64,000 nt of DNA from Gymnopilus junonius (GCA_015501075.1 JADNYJ010000025.1:268199-332198), one strand, 5' to 3'. Positions 49,101 through 59,569 are shown, counted from the stretch's first letter. The notes: a model not told the origin generated them from the letters alone. Numbers and translations: made by a program.

Positions 49101-49860
49101 CTTCATTTGAATACTGTATGTGCAGATCGAGCCCAGCCTGAATGGCAATGAGCAGTGAAGGAATGGAAGATTCTGGGATGACAACAAGAGGGGCATTAGG
49201 GGTGTACCTGGAGAAGGAAATACCTAATGTATGCAAAGGACATCGGTTTGGGTTTTGTGATTTGGAAAGAGGTCCAAACATGTGAGGCATGATATATGAG
49301 GTCCCACAGGAGATCGATGGGTAATATGTTGCCATCCTGCGAGAGGACATGGCCAAAGTGGTACTTGAGAGATCGGAGCTGAGGGAGAAACATGTCCTCT
49401 TCTGCTGTTGAAATGGCAGTACCAATCAGGCATCTGAAAAGTGCTGGAAAAGTGTGCCTGAGAGCTCAGAGGAAGCTCCATGGTCCTGGGCCACATGGCA
49501 GAGGAGCAATGTCGAGGATTTTGAGGGATGGAGTTTCTCCAACACCGAGAGCCCAGAGAAGACCAACGTTGGTGAAGTTCGTGCTGAAAGTTCTTTCAGG
49601 TGGCATGAAGAACAATGATAGGGTGGGCATAGCGGGCATGAAATGCTTCTGGTGAAGATGGAGCAGGTGAGGGGGGTGTTGGAGGATAACATGGGGTATG
49701 AAAGGACGAGGGAGAGGAGGGGAGAAGGAGCATGTATGGGCAGGCAGTGGCATTTGCAAATTGAGTGAATGTGCTCAGTCTGAGGATGACATGCTCAGAG
49801 GGGTGTGGGGAACGGTGAGAGGAAATTCTCAAGGTGTTGACAGGGATCGGGTTGTGATTT
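49090..49860 (-). pseudogene. LRR/F-box-type gene relic on the minus strand
   Basis: Coding-like blocks in shifting frames: HVILRLSTFTQFANATACPY, PERTFSTNFTNVGLLWALGV, TPSLKILDIAPLPCGPGPW, HTFPALFRCLIGTAISTAEE, DMFLPQLRSLKYHFGHVLSQ and LPIDLLWDLIYHASHVWTSF. This resembles the C-terminal leucine-rich part of agaricomycete F-box proteins. It has no start, no F-box and several frame changes, so it is a relic. It lies tail-to-tail with the preceding F-box pseudogene. Confidence 0.5.
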
Positions 49861-50352
49861 GAGGCAGGATAGTATGTCCCTCATTTCTCTTCCATATTTT
49901 CATTTTATATCGCCCTTCTGACATAACCCTGTACCAATAGTGACTCCTCACCTCTGCGTTGCATCTCGACGCACCTTCCTATGGACTTTGATCGCAGTGT
50001 ATGGATTACGATGCTTTTACGTAAGTAAAACATCATTCTTTTAGAGGACATTCTTGTAATGCTCTGTGATCCCGCAGCATCTCAACATGTCTGCAATCAG
50101 GACAATGGCATGCTTGTTTGGCTTGGTCTGGCTCTGCAGTCAAGCCGATGGCATGCTTGTCCGGCTTTATCTGGCATATTCTTCTGCCATGTTCTTTTTC
50201 TTCAACAAACCATTGGTTCTTGTCATGGCAGTATTCTCTGTTTGTTGTTAAATTTTACTGCTGTGAAACTTGTTTTGTATGTATAAATATTAATGGGCTT
50301 GTTTGATGGAATATGTTTTTGGAAGATGGCTGTGAATGGAGCCCTAGTGCAA
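49861..50352. other. Unassigned region
   Basis: Contains an imperfect local duplication around 50095-50165 (GGCATGCTTGT...GG repeated about 52 bp apart). No gene recognised. Confidence 0.4.
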
Positions 50353-50479
50353 GGCAGTTATATTTAGATTCAGATTATTTTTAAATGCTGTATCTTATCC
50401 GCTGATATAAGTGGCATCCCTCTGCTGCTTATATAATATAATAAGTTACAGGGCCGCTGGAATTAATGTTTGAAAGTCT

Positions 50480-51060
50480 GGTCTGGTCCAGTTTTTGGGT
50501 GCCCGAGGACCCTAACCAAGACCGAGACCAGTTAGGTAAAATTAGAAATGTCTAAATAACTGGACCAGACTGCAACTAACTGGTCTTGATCAGTCTTGTG
50601 CAGTTATTTGCAGTTATATAACTGGTTTTAACTGGTTACAGTTATATAACTGGTTTTAACTGGTTACAGTTATAACCAGTTATCAACCAGTTATAACCAG
50701 TTTTTTTGGCATAAATAATTGTCTCATAGTGTAAACTAAATGAATCACAATTTTTACGGTCAAAACGAGCTCAAGAACATCACAAACGGTTGAGAAATGA
50801 TAAAATTAGAGCAGATTCAACAATTTTTGCGAGTATTGCCATAACTTTCTTAATTCTCAACCGAATTTTACGTTTTTTGGGTCGTTCAAAAGCTATAATA
50901 TGTGGGTATAATCATGCAAAATTTCAGAATTTTATGACTGGTTCTAACTGGTTAAGACCAGTTTTAAGCAGTTACAAAAATTCTAAAATTTGGACTAACT
51001 GCTAACCAGACTGTGGTTTATGGTTACAATGGTTAGTATATTTTGCAGTTAGCATCAGTT
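50480..51060. mobile_element. AACTGGTT-rich repetitive element
   Basis: Begins near GTCTGGTCTGGTCCAGTTTT and ends near CTGCTAACCAGAC, with the motif AACTGGTT or its complement AACCAGTT occurring more than a dozen times on both strands. The left 100 bp holds an inverted pair (TCTGGTCCAGTT and AACTGGACCAGA). The outer TIR is short (GTCTGGT) and no target duplication was found, so the classification is uncertain. Confidence 0.4.
50613..50668. repeat. Two identical 28-bp tandem units
   Basis: The 28-bp unit beginning GTTATATAACTGG and ending ACTGGTTACA is perfectly repeated at 50613-50640 and 50641-50668, followed by its partial inverted form. The unit is itself palindromic in part (GTTATATAAC). 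Confidence 0.85.
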
Positions 51061-51239
51061 AATGCAATATGAACTTCAACAAATGCCTCATGTGCCAGCA
51101 GTGTGTGGCAAAAGGCAGCTATATTTAGATTTGACTTATTATTAGTATCTGGAGCTGGGTGTGTGATTATATCAGCAGCGTTCCTCCGCCGCTTACATAA
51201 TCTAATATCTGTGCCAAGGTACTATCGGATTTGCTGTTC

Positions 51240-51947
51240 AAGGTGTGTTCTATTTTATTCTGAAGGGCATATATTTAAATTTTACCTATCATCATATATA
51301 GATGGTCTAATACTATTTGTGAAGTAGGAAAAGCATTGTCCTGCCATGCGAAGCAGTGGCCCACTAAAACAAGTTTCTCATTTAACTATTCTAGTTTGTC
51401 AAGTTGGTATTTCCTTAACAAATTCGATCTAGCAAACCTAAATAAAATAAAATCCCATCCCTACTTTGAGACGGTAAGATATCCTTCGTTATTGAGCTTG
51501 CAAGTTCCATGGCGGTTGTCCCATCGCAACTGTAAAGTGGTTTGATGTCCTGAAGTCATGCGAGTAAGTTCACAGGTCTTGCTCGCACCTGCAGGCTGGC
51601 AGTAGGACCGCGCTGGTTTCATGTTGCACTTCATCCATCCATCCATCCATCGACCTCGCTTTATCACTGCGTGCAACATTATCCTTCCTTATCATCCCAA
51701 ATACCTGCTGGAGTAGGCCACCTCGGCCTACCCTAGCAGCTGGGGTCTGGCAGGGCTCAGAAGGCACATCGAGCACGCCATGCGGTCTGGCAGGCGCGGG
51801 GTGGCAAGAGCCAAGCAGGGATGCGTTGGTCACAAGACTGCATGCATCTACATACGGACGGGCTGTGCTACGGAAGGATCTGGTGTCTATCTAATCTAAT
51901 CCATTGCTGGGCAGCTCGGGCCAGAGGTCACTACCACACCGCCAATG
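51240..51947. other. Unassigned region with a CATC microsatellite
   Basis: A run of CATC units lies at about 51633-51652. Open frames are short and unrecognised. No gene supported. Confidence 0.45.
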
Positions 51948-51950
51948 TAT

Positions 51951-52594
51951 CACTGCTGGCAACAGGTTATTTAAGTAGACTAAAAATGATTAAAAAAATA
52001 AATTAAACATGTTTACATGTTTTCAACTGTTTTTCGAGTTCTTGAATCTATTAAAAATGATATATTTTAATTCTGAAAAAATATAATACAGATTCTACCT
52101 GTATTATAAAGTTCTTAGCCCCACAGAATCTAAAGTTTATGTCATGTTTTTGTATAGACAAAAGCTTTTGTTAAATTTCACATTCACAATTTCTTTTGTT
52201 GTCTCGTAAATGATAAATTTAGCAAGAATTTTTGTTGTTGGATAAACAAAAAGAACAATGTTTTGCACCCAAACTGAATTGAAAATATTTTTACTTTATT
52301 TTAAAGGAACCAAAACTTGTCTTAAATACTACAATTGACAATGAGAACAATAAAACAATAAACTCTACCTTTCTGTCACCATTTTTGATCAAAAAAATTT
52401 AGCACAAGTATTGCATTTAATAGGCCTATAAATATGCTAAAAATGAAGTGTTTGACAAAAGAATTTCTGTACCAGCAATTGTTTGAGTTGAAAATAGATT
52501 TTATGTGATGGAAAAGCAGACCAAGAACATAAACATGTTTAATTTATTTTCTTAATCATTTTTGGTCAACTTAAATAACCTGTTGCCAGCAGTG
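51951..52594. mobile_element. 644-bp MITE with about 65-bp terminal inverted repeats
   Basis: The first ~65 bp starting CACTGCTGGCAACAGGTTAT match the reverse complement of the last ~65 bp with only a few mismatches (for example TAGACTAAAAATG versus TTGACCAAAAATG), ending in AAATAAATTAAACATG. The trinucleotide TAT flanks both ends (51948-51950 and 52595-52597), compatible with a TA-type insertion as in Tc1/mariner elements. The interior is very AT-rich without a transposase frame. Confidence 0.8.
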
Positions 52595-52792
52595 TATTCT
52601 TGTAAGTACACCGCCCTTTCGTATCTGACGGTCAGATATGAAAGGGCTGTGCAATGAACCCTGATGTTGTTGTCAATTGCCTTCCTTCTGGCAAGCGAGA
52701 GCATATGACAGCTGAAGGCAGTGATGTTTTAAGAGGGTTTGTGCTCAGCAACTTACTTAAGCTCCCAGTCAGTGGTTCTCGCCCTATGCGGG

Positions 52793-53731
52793 ATGTTTCC
52801 TTTCCTTCCAACCTCATTTGGCGACATCGTCGCTGCTGCCAGCCTCGCATTTTTGATTTACAAATCCCTCAGTGAAAGCACTGGTGCCTCGTTCGAGTAT
52901 CAATGCCTAACCAGCGAACTGTTTTATTTCCATCGTGCCCTACTATTCCTCGACAAGATACTCTGTGCAACTCTGCCCAGCGAAACTGTAGCTAAGGATA
53001 TCAAGGAAGAAGCCGCCACTTGTCTCAAATTACTGGAGATGTTTTGGGGTCGTATCAAGTCCTACCAGAAGGCTCTTGGTGGAGGAGGAGGATGAAACTC
53101 ATCTTGGCGCAAGATTGGATGGGGTCTTTTCAAGGCGAACGAAGTCGCAGATTTTCGACAGAAGCTCTCTCGACATAAAGAAAATATTACCTTGTTTTTG
53201 AGCACACTTGGAATGTAAGTTTAATGCACAGTCATTGGTGTTATTGCCATAAATGATGTACTCCTCTAGTTCCTTGACTTCCAACACTGCTGAAGATGTT
53301 AGAAAGGGCTTAGCGACATTGGCGTTGATCCAGGCAACAACGAAGGAGATACTTACAGTACAGAAACAACTACCTCAAACCATTGGGTATGACATTGGAA
53401 ATGCGGTGATCCTGAAAGATGCATTTGGGAAATCGTTAACATTGCCAATGGACTTCTGCTTCTCACCAGATGTGCGCCGTTTACCTGCCATTTCTATATG
53501 TACTAAAGTCAAGGATAGGCACTTCATAATACTTTGATGGTCCACTTCAAAGGGAAGATTGGTCAAGGTTACATTGAGCGGCATGAATACCAGATTTCCA
53601 GCGAGGATGGCAAGTCGGTCGTGAAGTCTGATCCCGGTGCATGGCATTTGAGTGTGAAGAAAGGGGCGGTACTCGTCATGAGCATGGAAGTCAGAAGGAT
53701 ACAGCTGAGGTCGGAGTCTGCCATACATTAG
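52793..53731 (+). pseudogene. Fungal ubiquitin-like-domain protein gene, interrupted
   Basis: Start MFPFLPTSFGDIVAAASLAF, followed by LIYKSLSESTGASFEYQCLT, FYFHRALLFLDKILCATLPS and CLKLLEMFWGRIKSYQKALG. After a Gly run comes an in-frame TGA at 53093-53095. The same frame then continues NSSWRKIGWGLFKANEVADF, RQKLSRHKENITLFLSTLG and, past an intron (about 53216-53271), AEDVRKGLATLALIQATTKE and GNAVILKDAFGKSLTLPMDF. A second intron near 53470-53530 leads to VHFKGKIGQGYIERHEYQIS and LSVKKGAVLVMSMEVRR. The order (helical N-domain, then ubiquitin-like fold) is that of a large family of unknown-function agaricomycete proteins. The single TGA suggests recent inactivation or a read error; the start is chosen by family resemblance. 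It is immediately upstream of the intron-like array. Confidence 0.65.
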
Positions 53732-54046
53732 AGGGCCGCATGTCCATGGTGTTACAGGACTAATGTTGGTGTAATGCAGGATGAAGGATGGTTCAAATGG
53801 TGAGCATGATTGGGCCATCTGATTTTTCCTTCCATTTCATAATGTTTGCATTGGAGTCGACGATGCAAACGACATTTCAGTTGGACAGGTGCCACAGAAT
53901 TTCCGCATGAGCCACCTTTACAGGACCTGAGCATTGTGGACTTCTGCAATATTCAGGTTGTGGGGGTTTTACTGGTAAATAACATTACTTTCAGCGATGC
54001 ATTGGCAGTACTCGTTCCTTATTCTCGCCATTTCCTGGGTATCCAG
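53732..54046 (+). other. Segment between the ubiquitin-like gene and the intron-like array
   Basis: An open frame at 53846-54070 runs up to the array and ends with VPYSRHFLGIQT before the donor GTAAGT at 54050. At 53955-53961 there is another AG-GTT-GT arrangement and at 54045-54051 AG-ACA-GT, both following the array rule, so this stretch may contain diverged units or the last normal exon of the host gene. Confidence 0.35.
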
Positions 54047-56084
54047 ACAGTAAGTGGACCCATCATTTAAGCACTTCGGAAAATGCCTCTAACTATCCCA
54101 TCTCACATTTCTAGGATGTACGTGCTTCACCCCTCTTAAATTCCATCTCTCACTTTCTCATTTCCAGGACATATGTGAATGTGTTAGTTGAGCACTAATC
54201 ACCATTCTAATCATTCCATCAATTCCTCGTTTCTAGTTTGTAAGTGACCACATTGGTTAAATAGTGATTGCTCCTCTGGTCGATTTATCTACTCTCTGGT
54301 GTCCAGCGAGTGCGTGACTTTGTCGATCGAGCTCTATATTGTCCCTCTGACCATTCTGGTTTGCCTTTTCATTTGTAGCCTGTATGTAAACTTGTTAATT
54401 GAGTGCCGATTACCCCTCTGACCATTCCATTTCACTTTCTGGTTGCTAGGTCATACGTGAACATGTTATTTGAGCACCCATTTCCACTTACTGTTGCTGC
54501 TTATTTTTTAATTTCCAGAAAGTAGGGTAGACATTTTGATTGAGCACTAATTGCCCACCTGACCATTCTTTCTCTCTTTTTATTTTAATTCTAGGGAGTA
54601 CGTAAATCTGTTAATCGAGCACTGGTAGCTCCTCTAACTCATCTGTCTTACTTCCTTATTTCCAGACTGTATGGCTGCCTTTTAATTGAGCCCTGCTGGC
54701 CTTTCTGACAAATTTGTTGGCTTGTCATTTCTAGGATGTAAGAGAATGTGTTCATTGAACGCTGATCATGCTCTGACAATTTGCTTTTGATTCATCATGT
54801 CTAGGCCATACGTGAACATGCATTGGGCACTGGTGCCCCTCTGATCATTCTGTCTTGCTTCCTCATTTCCAGGAAGTACGTAAAGATGTTCATTGAGCAT
54901 AGATCACCCCTGAGCATTTTGTCTTGCTTTCTAATTTCCAGGTTGTACGTGCACACATTTAATGAGTACTAATAACCCTCTGATCATTTCATCCTGCTTT
55001 CTTATATATAGGATGTACACGAACAAGTTGATTGAGCACTGGCCACCCCTCTGACTGTTCCGTCATGCATTCTTGTTTCCAGTTTGTACGTGAACATCTT
55101 GATTGAGCATGCTGATAACCCCTCTTGACCATCCCTTCTCGCTTTCTCATTTCCAGGCCATACGTGAAATGTTGATTGAAGACTGATCACTGCTCTGATT
55201 ATTTCATGCCAATTCTTCATTTTTAGGCTGTATGTAAACATGTTGGTTGAATCACAATCATGCCTGACCTTTTTTTTTTCCACTTTCATACTCCCAGATG
55301 GCAAGTAAACATATTGACTGAGCACAGATAGAGTTCTTATCGTTTCTATAACCATTCCTTCTCACTTTTTTGTTTCTAGTTAGTACGTGAACTTGTCCTT
55401 TGGATGTGTGTTGCTTCTCTGACTATTCTGTTTCGCTTTCGCAACTTCAGGAAGTACGTGAACTATGTTGAATAAGCACTGTTCGCCCATCTAACCATCC
55501 CATCTTGTTTTCTCACTTCTAGTTTGTACAAGAACATATTGTTTGAGCACTGACTGCCACCTTAACCATTCCTTCTCACTGTCTTATTCCCAGAAAGCAT
55601 GTAAACTCATTTATTAAGCACTAGTGATTGCCCATCTGATCATTCCTTTCTTCTTTCTTATTTCCAGAATGTACATAAAATTATAGTTTTAACTCACTGA
55701 CTGCCTATCTGATCTGCATCTTGCTTTCTCATTTCCAGAAAGTACACGAACTCGTTGATTGAGCACTGATTGCACCTCTGACTATTATGTCTGGCTTTCT
55801 CATTTCTAGGAAGTATGTGAACTTGTTTATTAAGTGACAACCTCCACTCTGACCATTTTTTCTTGCTTCCTCATTGTCAGAGAGTAAGTGAATTTTTTAG
55901 TTGAGGACTTGACAATTGGGTCTTATTTCTCAATTCCAGGAAGTCAGTAATTCGTTAACTGAATATTGAATATTGCTTCAACAGCCTGACGGTTTTGGCT
56001 TGCTTTCTCGATTCCAGGAAGTATGTGACTAGCAGATTACCCTAATATCTATCCTTACCACTTGTCTCTTGCAAAATATAGTGG
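54047..56084 (+). repeat. Tandem array of 29 intron-like units joined by exactly 3 nt
   Basis: Twenty-nine degenerate units follow each other from the donor at 54050 to the AG at 56081. Approximate consensus: start GTACGTGAACATGTT, then ATTGAGCACTGAT, CCCCTCTGACCATTC and a T/C-rich end TTTCTCATTTCCAG. Each unit has a donor-like start, a CTGAC/CTAAC-like branch-point motif and an AG end. Units are 50-79 nt (mostly 65-69). Between the AG of one unit and the start of the next there are always three nucleotides. Those 29 triplets comprise 18 different sequences (GAA five times; GAT, TTT and AAA three each; GCC twice; 13 once), with no stop triplet. Donor dinucleotides: 23 GT, 4 AT (units starting 54171, 54453, 54808, 55160), 2 GC (55301, 55597). 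The orientation is that of the ubiquitin-like gene just upstream. Read as splicing signals this is 29 one-codon exons; whether it is transcribed is unknown. Confidence 0.85.
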
Positions 56085-56202
56085 GTATGTACTTTAATCT
56101 GAGAATAACTCAACTACTCACCTTTCGTTGGCCATCTCCCCTTACCTTTGGGTATGTTCTGAAGCTGAATGTGGCTTTCATTCGCTTACACTTCTCTCCC
56201 AG

Positions 56203-56299
56203 ATCAAATTCTCATAGGCAAAAGCAGAAGCTGAGGAAGCAAGCCGATGTCAGTGTTTCGAAAACTCTGGGCTTGTTTCATTTTAACACCATTCCTTAG
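56203..56299 (+). other. Possible terminal exon after the array
   Basis: The last donor-like site of the array (GTATGT at 56085) could pair with the acceptor TCTCCCAG ending at 56202. One phase then gives an open frame of about 30 codons (SNSHRQKQKLRKQADVSVSK ...) to a stop at 56297-56299; phase 0 would give only four codons to a TAG. Offered as a candidate only. Confidence 0.25.
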
Positions 56300-56871
56300 T
56301 CAAGGAAATTCTCTCCTGAGCCGACAAGGTTCTTTTACCCCACGAATGTAAAATTTTCCGTAAACTCACATACTCTACCGCCCAGATATTTGAAGGGTAT
56401 CACCAAGGTCCCAACATTGAAAAAGGAGGACATTCTGTGCGAGTACTTACAGGAATATGAATCCCTCTTGATATTTTGTACTTCATCAGCCAAATCCCAT
56501 TAGAATTTTCAGATTGAGATTGTGAAGATCGAGAAACAAGAAATTCATGACAATGCCATTCACGAAGTGAATCAGTATGCTATAAGATAAACTCATCTTG
56601 AGCTCCAAATAACCGAAGAATTGGCCAGGCAAGCTGTTAAATTTCAATGGAGTGCCCTAATCCTTTAGGCTAATGAGCCCGCAGTAGGCACAGGATCAAA
56701 ATCGTGTTTCACCTTATGAACACCTTTACTTATCCTGAGATCCCCACTCAATTCTGATGGTGCTAATCAGCATGGTCATTAGATCTCATTTCGAGATGGA
56801 AAGCAGACATACCACATACCAAGTAAATATATAACAAACAAGGGGCGAAGTACTCTCGAAACACAGCATGG
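56300..56871. other. Unassigned region
   Basis: Between the array and the SINE. No gene, repeat or regulatory element recognised. Confidence 0.45.
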
Positions 56872-56885
56872 TCTTGTGCATATTC

Positions 56886-57549
56886 TGGGGCCCCGATGGC
56901 TCAGGTGGCACCATCATGGATTTAGCCCTAGGTGCCTCAAATGGGGGCCGTAAGGTCTTGGGTTCGAACCCCACACTGCTCATGTGGATAAAACAATTTA
57001 GACACCACGTGAGTTTTCAATACCCCCGGGAGACGCCATGTGGTTGGTGACCATGGGAAGGTGAGGCTGCCATTAACTTGGTGTCCCCAAAACATAAAAA
57101 CCCAGGCACTGACCATGTGATGACAAATGGTAATTCTGTTCTCCTCCGGTATTGAAAAGATGCCGGAGCCGAAGACTTAAAATTGGGAGGCTTACTAAGA
57201 TAGCTGTTTGAACCAATGGGGAAAGGTGGCAGTTAAAACTAGACCCTTCACGGGAAACAACCTCCGCCAGGTATGGTAGATTGGGGTTTGCCTTCGGGCT
57301 ACCATGGAGACTAGGCTGGCTGACCTGCTAATGTGGTACTGTCAGGAGCAGAACTGGTATGATCTTGGGGCCAGGTGTCACAGTGCATGGTACTATAATG
57401 AGCATAAAGTCACGGAAAGTCACAATAGTAGTATATGATCATAGGACTATTAAAGTATTACTTAGTACATGCCTATGATGTAATACCAGGGGTATATGCA
57501 TAATAGCAAAAAACTGTCCCCGTACACCAATGAAAAGATTTCATCATCA
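56886..57549 (+). mobile_element. tRNA-derived SINE with 14-bp target-site duplication
   Basis: A Pol III-type head carries an A box TGGCTCAGGTGG (56897-56908) and a perfect B box GGTTCGAACCC (56961-56971) 52 bp apart, as in tRNA-derived SINEs. The element is flanked by an exact 14-bp direct repeat TCTTGTGCATATTC at 56872-56885 and 57550-57563. It ends in a short TCA/CAT simple repeat (TTTCATCATCA), the usual SINE 3' tail type. No open frame. Length 664 bp is long for a SINE, so the 3' part may derive from a partner LINE or be composite. Confidence 0.85.
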
Positions 57550-57563
57550 TCTTGTGCATATTC

Positions 57564-59569
57564 CTAAGTGCGCACCAGTTAACCAATCAATGTGATCAGC
57601 GGGGAGAGTGCATCAAGCTGAGTCCAGTTGATGAAGCTGGATTTTTATCAACTTAACTGGTGGGGGAGGTTAAACAGAGAGACCTCCTCCATGATTCAAG
57701 TTCATTGAAGGGCGGGTCAAGATGAAATGTGAATGCAGGCAGCAACTACAGGTAAGGAGGTATGTGAGTCAGATAAAATGCAGCAATGTTGCCGACAAAC
57801 ATACCATTGAGCGTCAGGTCACAAACCAACCCAGCCAAAACCTCGAAAGCATCCTCCTGCCTCCTAAACACCTTCAACCATGTTATTGCTAAACTAAGGG
57901 GTCTGGTTCACAAAAGCGACTGCCCTTCCCTCCATGCTTCTCCTCCTACTCTCTTCCCTCTCCACTCTCCCACTACCTCACTTACTTCTTTCAGCCACTC
58001 TGCCTGGGTAAGTTTCATCTCCAGAACGCCGATGATATTCCCTTCATGCGTGGGTGAGGTTGAATCGATGCCGAGGATGGAGAAAGACACTGAGATGAAG
58101 TACGCGTGCGGTGATGTGCCAGCTGCATCCTAAGTGCGGAACAAAAACCTAAAAACAAAACAAATAACCACTACCGTGGATGGCAGCTATGATGGCTCTG
58201 AGGTGCGAGGCGTGTTCCTCTGGCTTCTAACCGTCATGAGGCGCGGTTCGTGCATGTAGTCGAAGAACTAATCAAGTTAGGGGCGTGAGAGTGTAAGCTG
58301 CCAGTCAGCTTCGAACCACTCTCTAAGACGAATTCTGAATGATATGAAGTCCGGGTGACTTCTAGGACTTGAGGCGAGGTTTAGACGACGAGAGCGAGTG
58401 TAAAAGACGAGAGATAAACATGTGTTGTTTTTTCTAGAGCGAATTTACATGGCTTTTATACCTTTCTAAGAGTGAAGCTTGTCATAAAATTTGGTAAGCT
58501 AAAATGAATAAGAAAAGTGTTTGAAGAAGAAGCTTTCTAAGCTATCACTAAGCTAATGGAAGAAACCAAGTCATTTTTCTAAGAAATACAAGGCGAGACG
58601 AGCCCGAAGGCAATTGAAGAGAGCAAAGTCTGACTAAAAAGGAAAGTAAGTGTATAGCCATGGTTTAGCTGACGTGCACAGTCCGGAGTGTGCGTTCGCA
58701 AAAACTACCGAGTATTCAAAAATATAGAAAAGATGATAAATACTTGTCTTGTAGGTTGGCAAGCACGATGATATCGCCGATTTTGAATGTCTAGCATGGT
58801 AGCTGCGCCTGATATGTTGAGTTGTCGAGGGCGATGGCACCAGTGGGTGTCATCGATGCATATGTCAGACGCATTTTCACGTGGCTAGACGCGTGCCATG
58901 CTCATCAGCGGGCAGTTGGTGTGCAGGAGGGCGAACAGAGACTGGTGCATTTAGAGCCTGTTGTCAAGTGGCGCATAGAGCGATTCACAGATGAATTTGA
59001 TTGTGGGTGAGTCTTGCATGAGAATAGAGGGCAAGGGTGAGCATTGGCCAAAGGAGGCAGTTGAGCTAACAAAAATAAGAGGAAATCGAGAGGAATAAAT
59101 AGCTAATCTAATTCTGGCAAGACCTCGAAACAAGTGGGTGGATGCCCAAATAGGTACAGAGGTGCTGGGTAATAAAGAGCTCGATCATGAGTGTCAGTCT
59201 TTGAGACAGATGAGAAACTGTGTCTAATGGTTAATTTGTTGAGGAGGCCAAGGGGCACCCTTGCATCACCATTTGACAAGTATCGATAACGTGAAATTAT
59301 TTCAAGTTAATTCATGCTTCTAAGACAGATCACATAATGTTGAAATCCTTGGGAATTTAAACCTCAATTTTGCCCATGAAATGAAGGTTAGGTATTTCTT
59401 GGATTATATTTAGCAGTTATCATCTACAACCACAAGAATCACTGTGACAACTTGAAGAGTTGAGACTGCAAAGTGATGCACCCTTCAGGGCTGGGATTGA
59501 ACTGGTGTAATGGAACGTGTTTTAGAAAATACAAAAATGGTAAAAAAAAACTAGACACTGACAGCCATG
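57564..59569. other. Unassigned 2-kb region with possible minus-strand exons
   Basis: Two minus-strand blocks look coding: AITWLKVFRRQEDAFEVLAG (about 57805-57890) and SPHAYFISVSFSILGIDSTS with PTHEGNIIGVLEMKLTQAEW (about 58010-58125). A third, PTIKFICESLYAPLDNRL-stop, lies at 58951-59005. I do not recognise a family and cannot join them into one gene. The rest, including AAGCTT/AAGCTA-rich sequence at 58470-58560, shows nothing definite. Confidence 0.3.

Larger units (their letters stand above)
50353..51230. repeat. Pair of about 100-bp diverged direct repeats bracketing an insertion
   Basis: Sequence at 50353-50455 (GGCAGTTATATTTAGATT ... CTGCTGCTTATATAATATAA) recurs diverged at 51113-51215 (GGCAGCTATATTTAGATT ... 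CTCCGCCGCTTACATAATCT). The two copies flank about 650 bp of AACTGGTT-rich DNA. This could be an old duplication or the ends of a larger element. Confidence 0.4.

Noticed and set aside
53957..53997. Additional units of the intron-like array just upstream of 54,047
   Set aside because: AG-GTT-GT at 53955 fits the rule, but the next AG (53993-53994) is followed by CGA-TG and the spacing would be 35 nt, so the regular array is not extended with confidence.
54047..56084. Array of short repeats with variable spacers, superficially like a CRISPR array
   Set aside because: Repeats are degenerate and 50-79 nt long, the variable part is only 3 nt, and the context is a eukaryotic intron-rich genome; splice-signal structure explains the pattern better.
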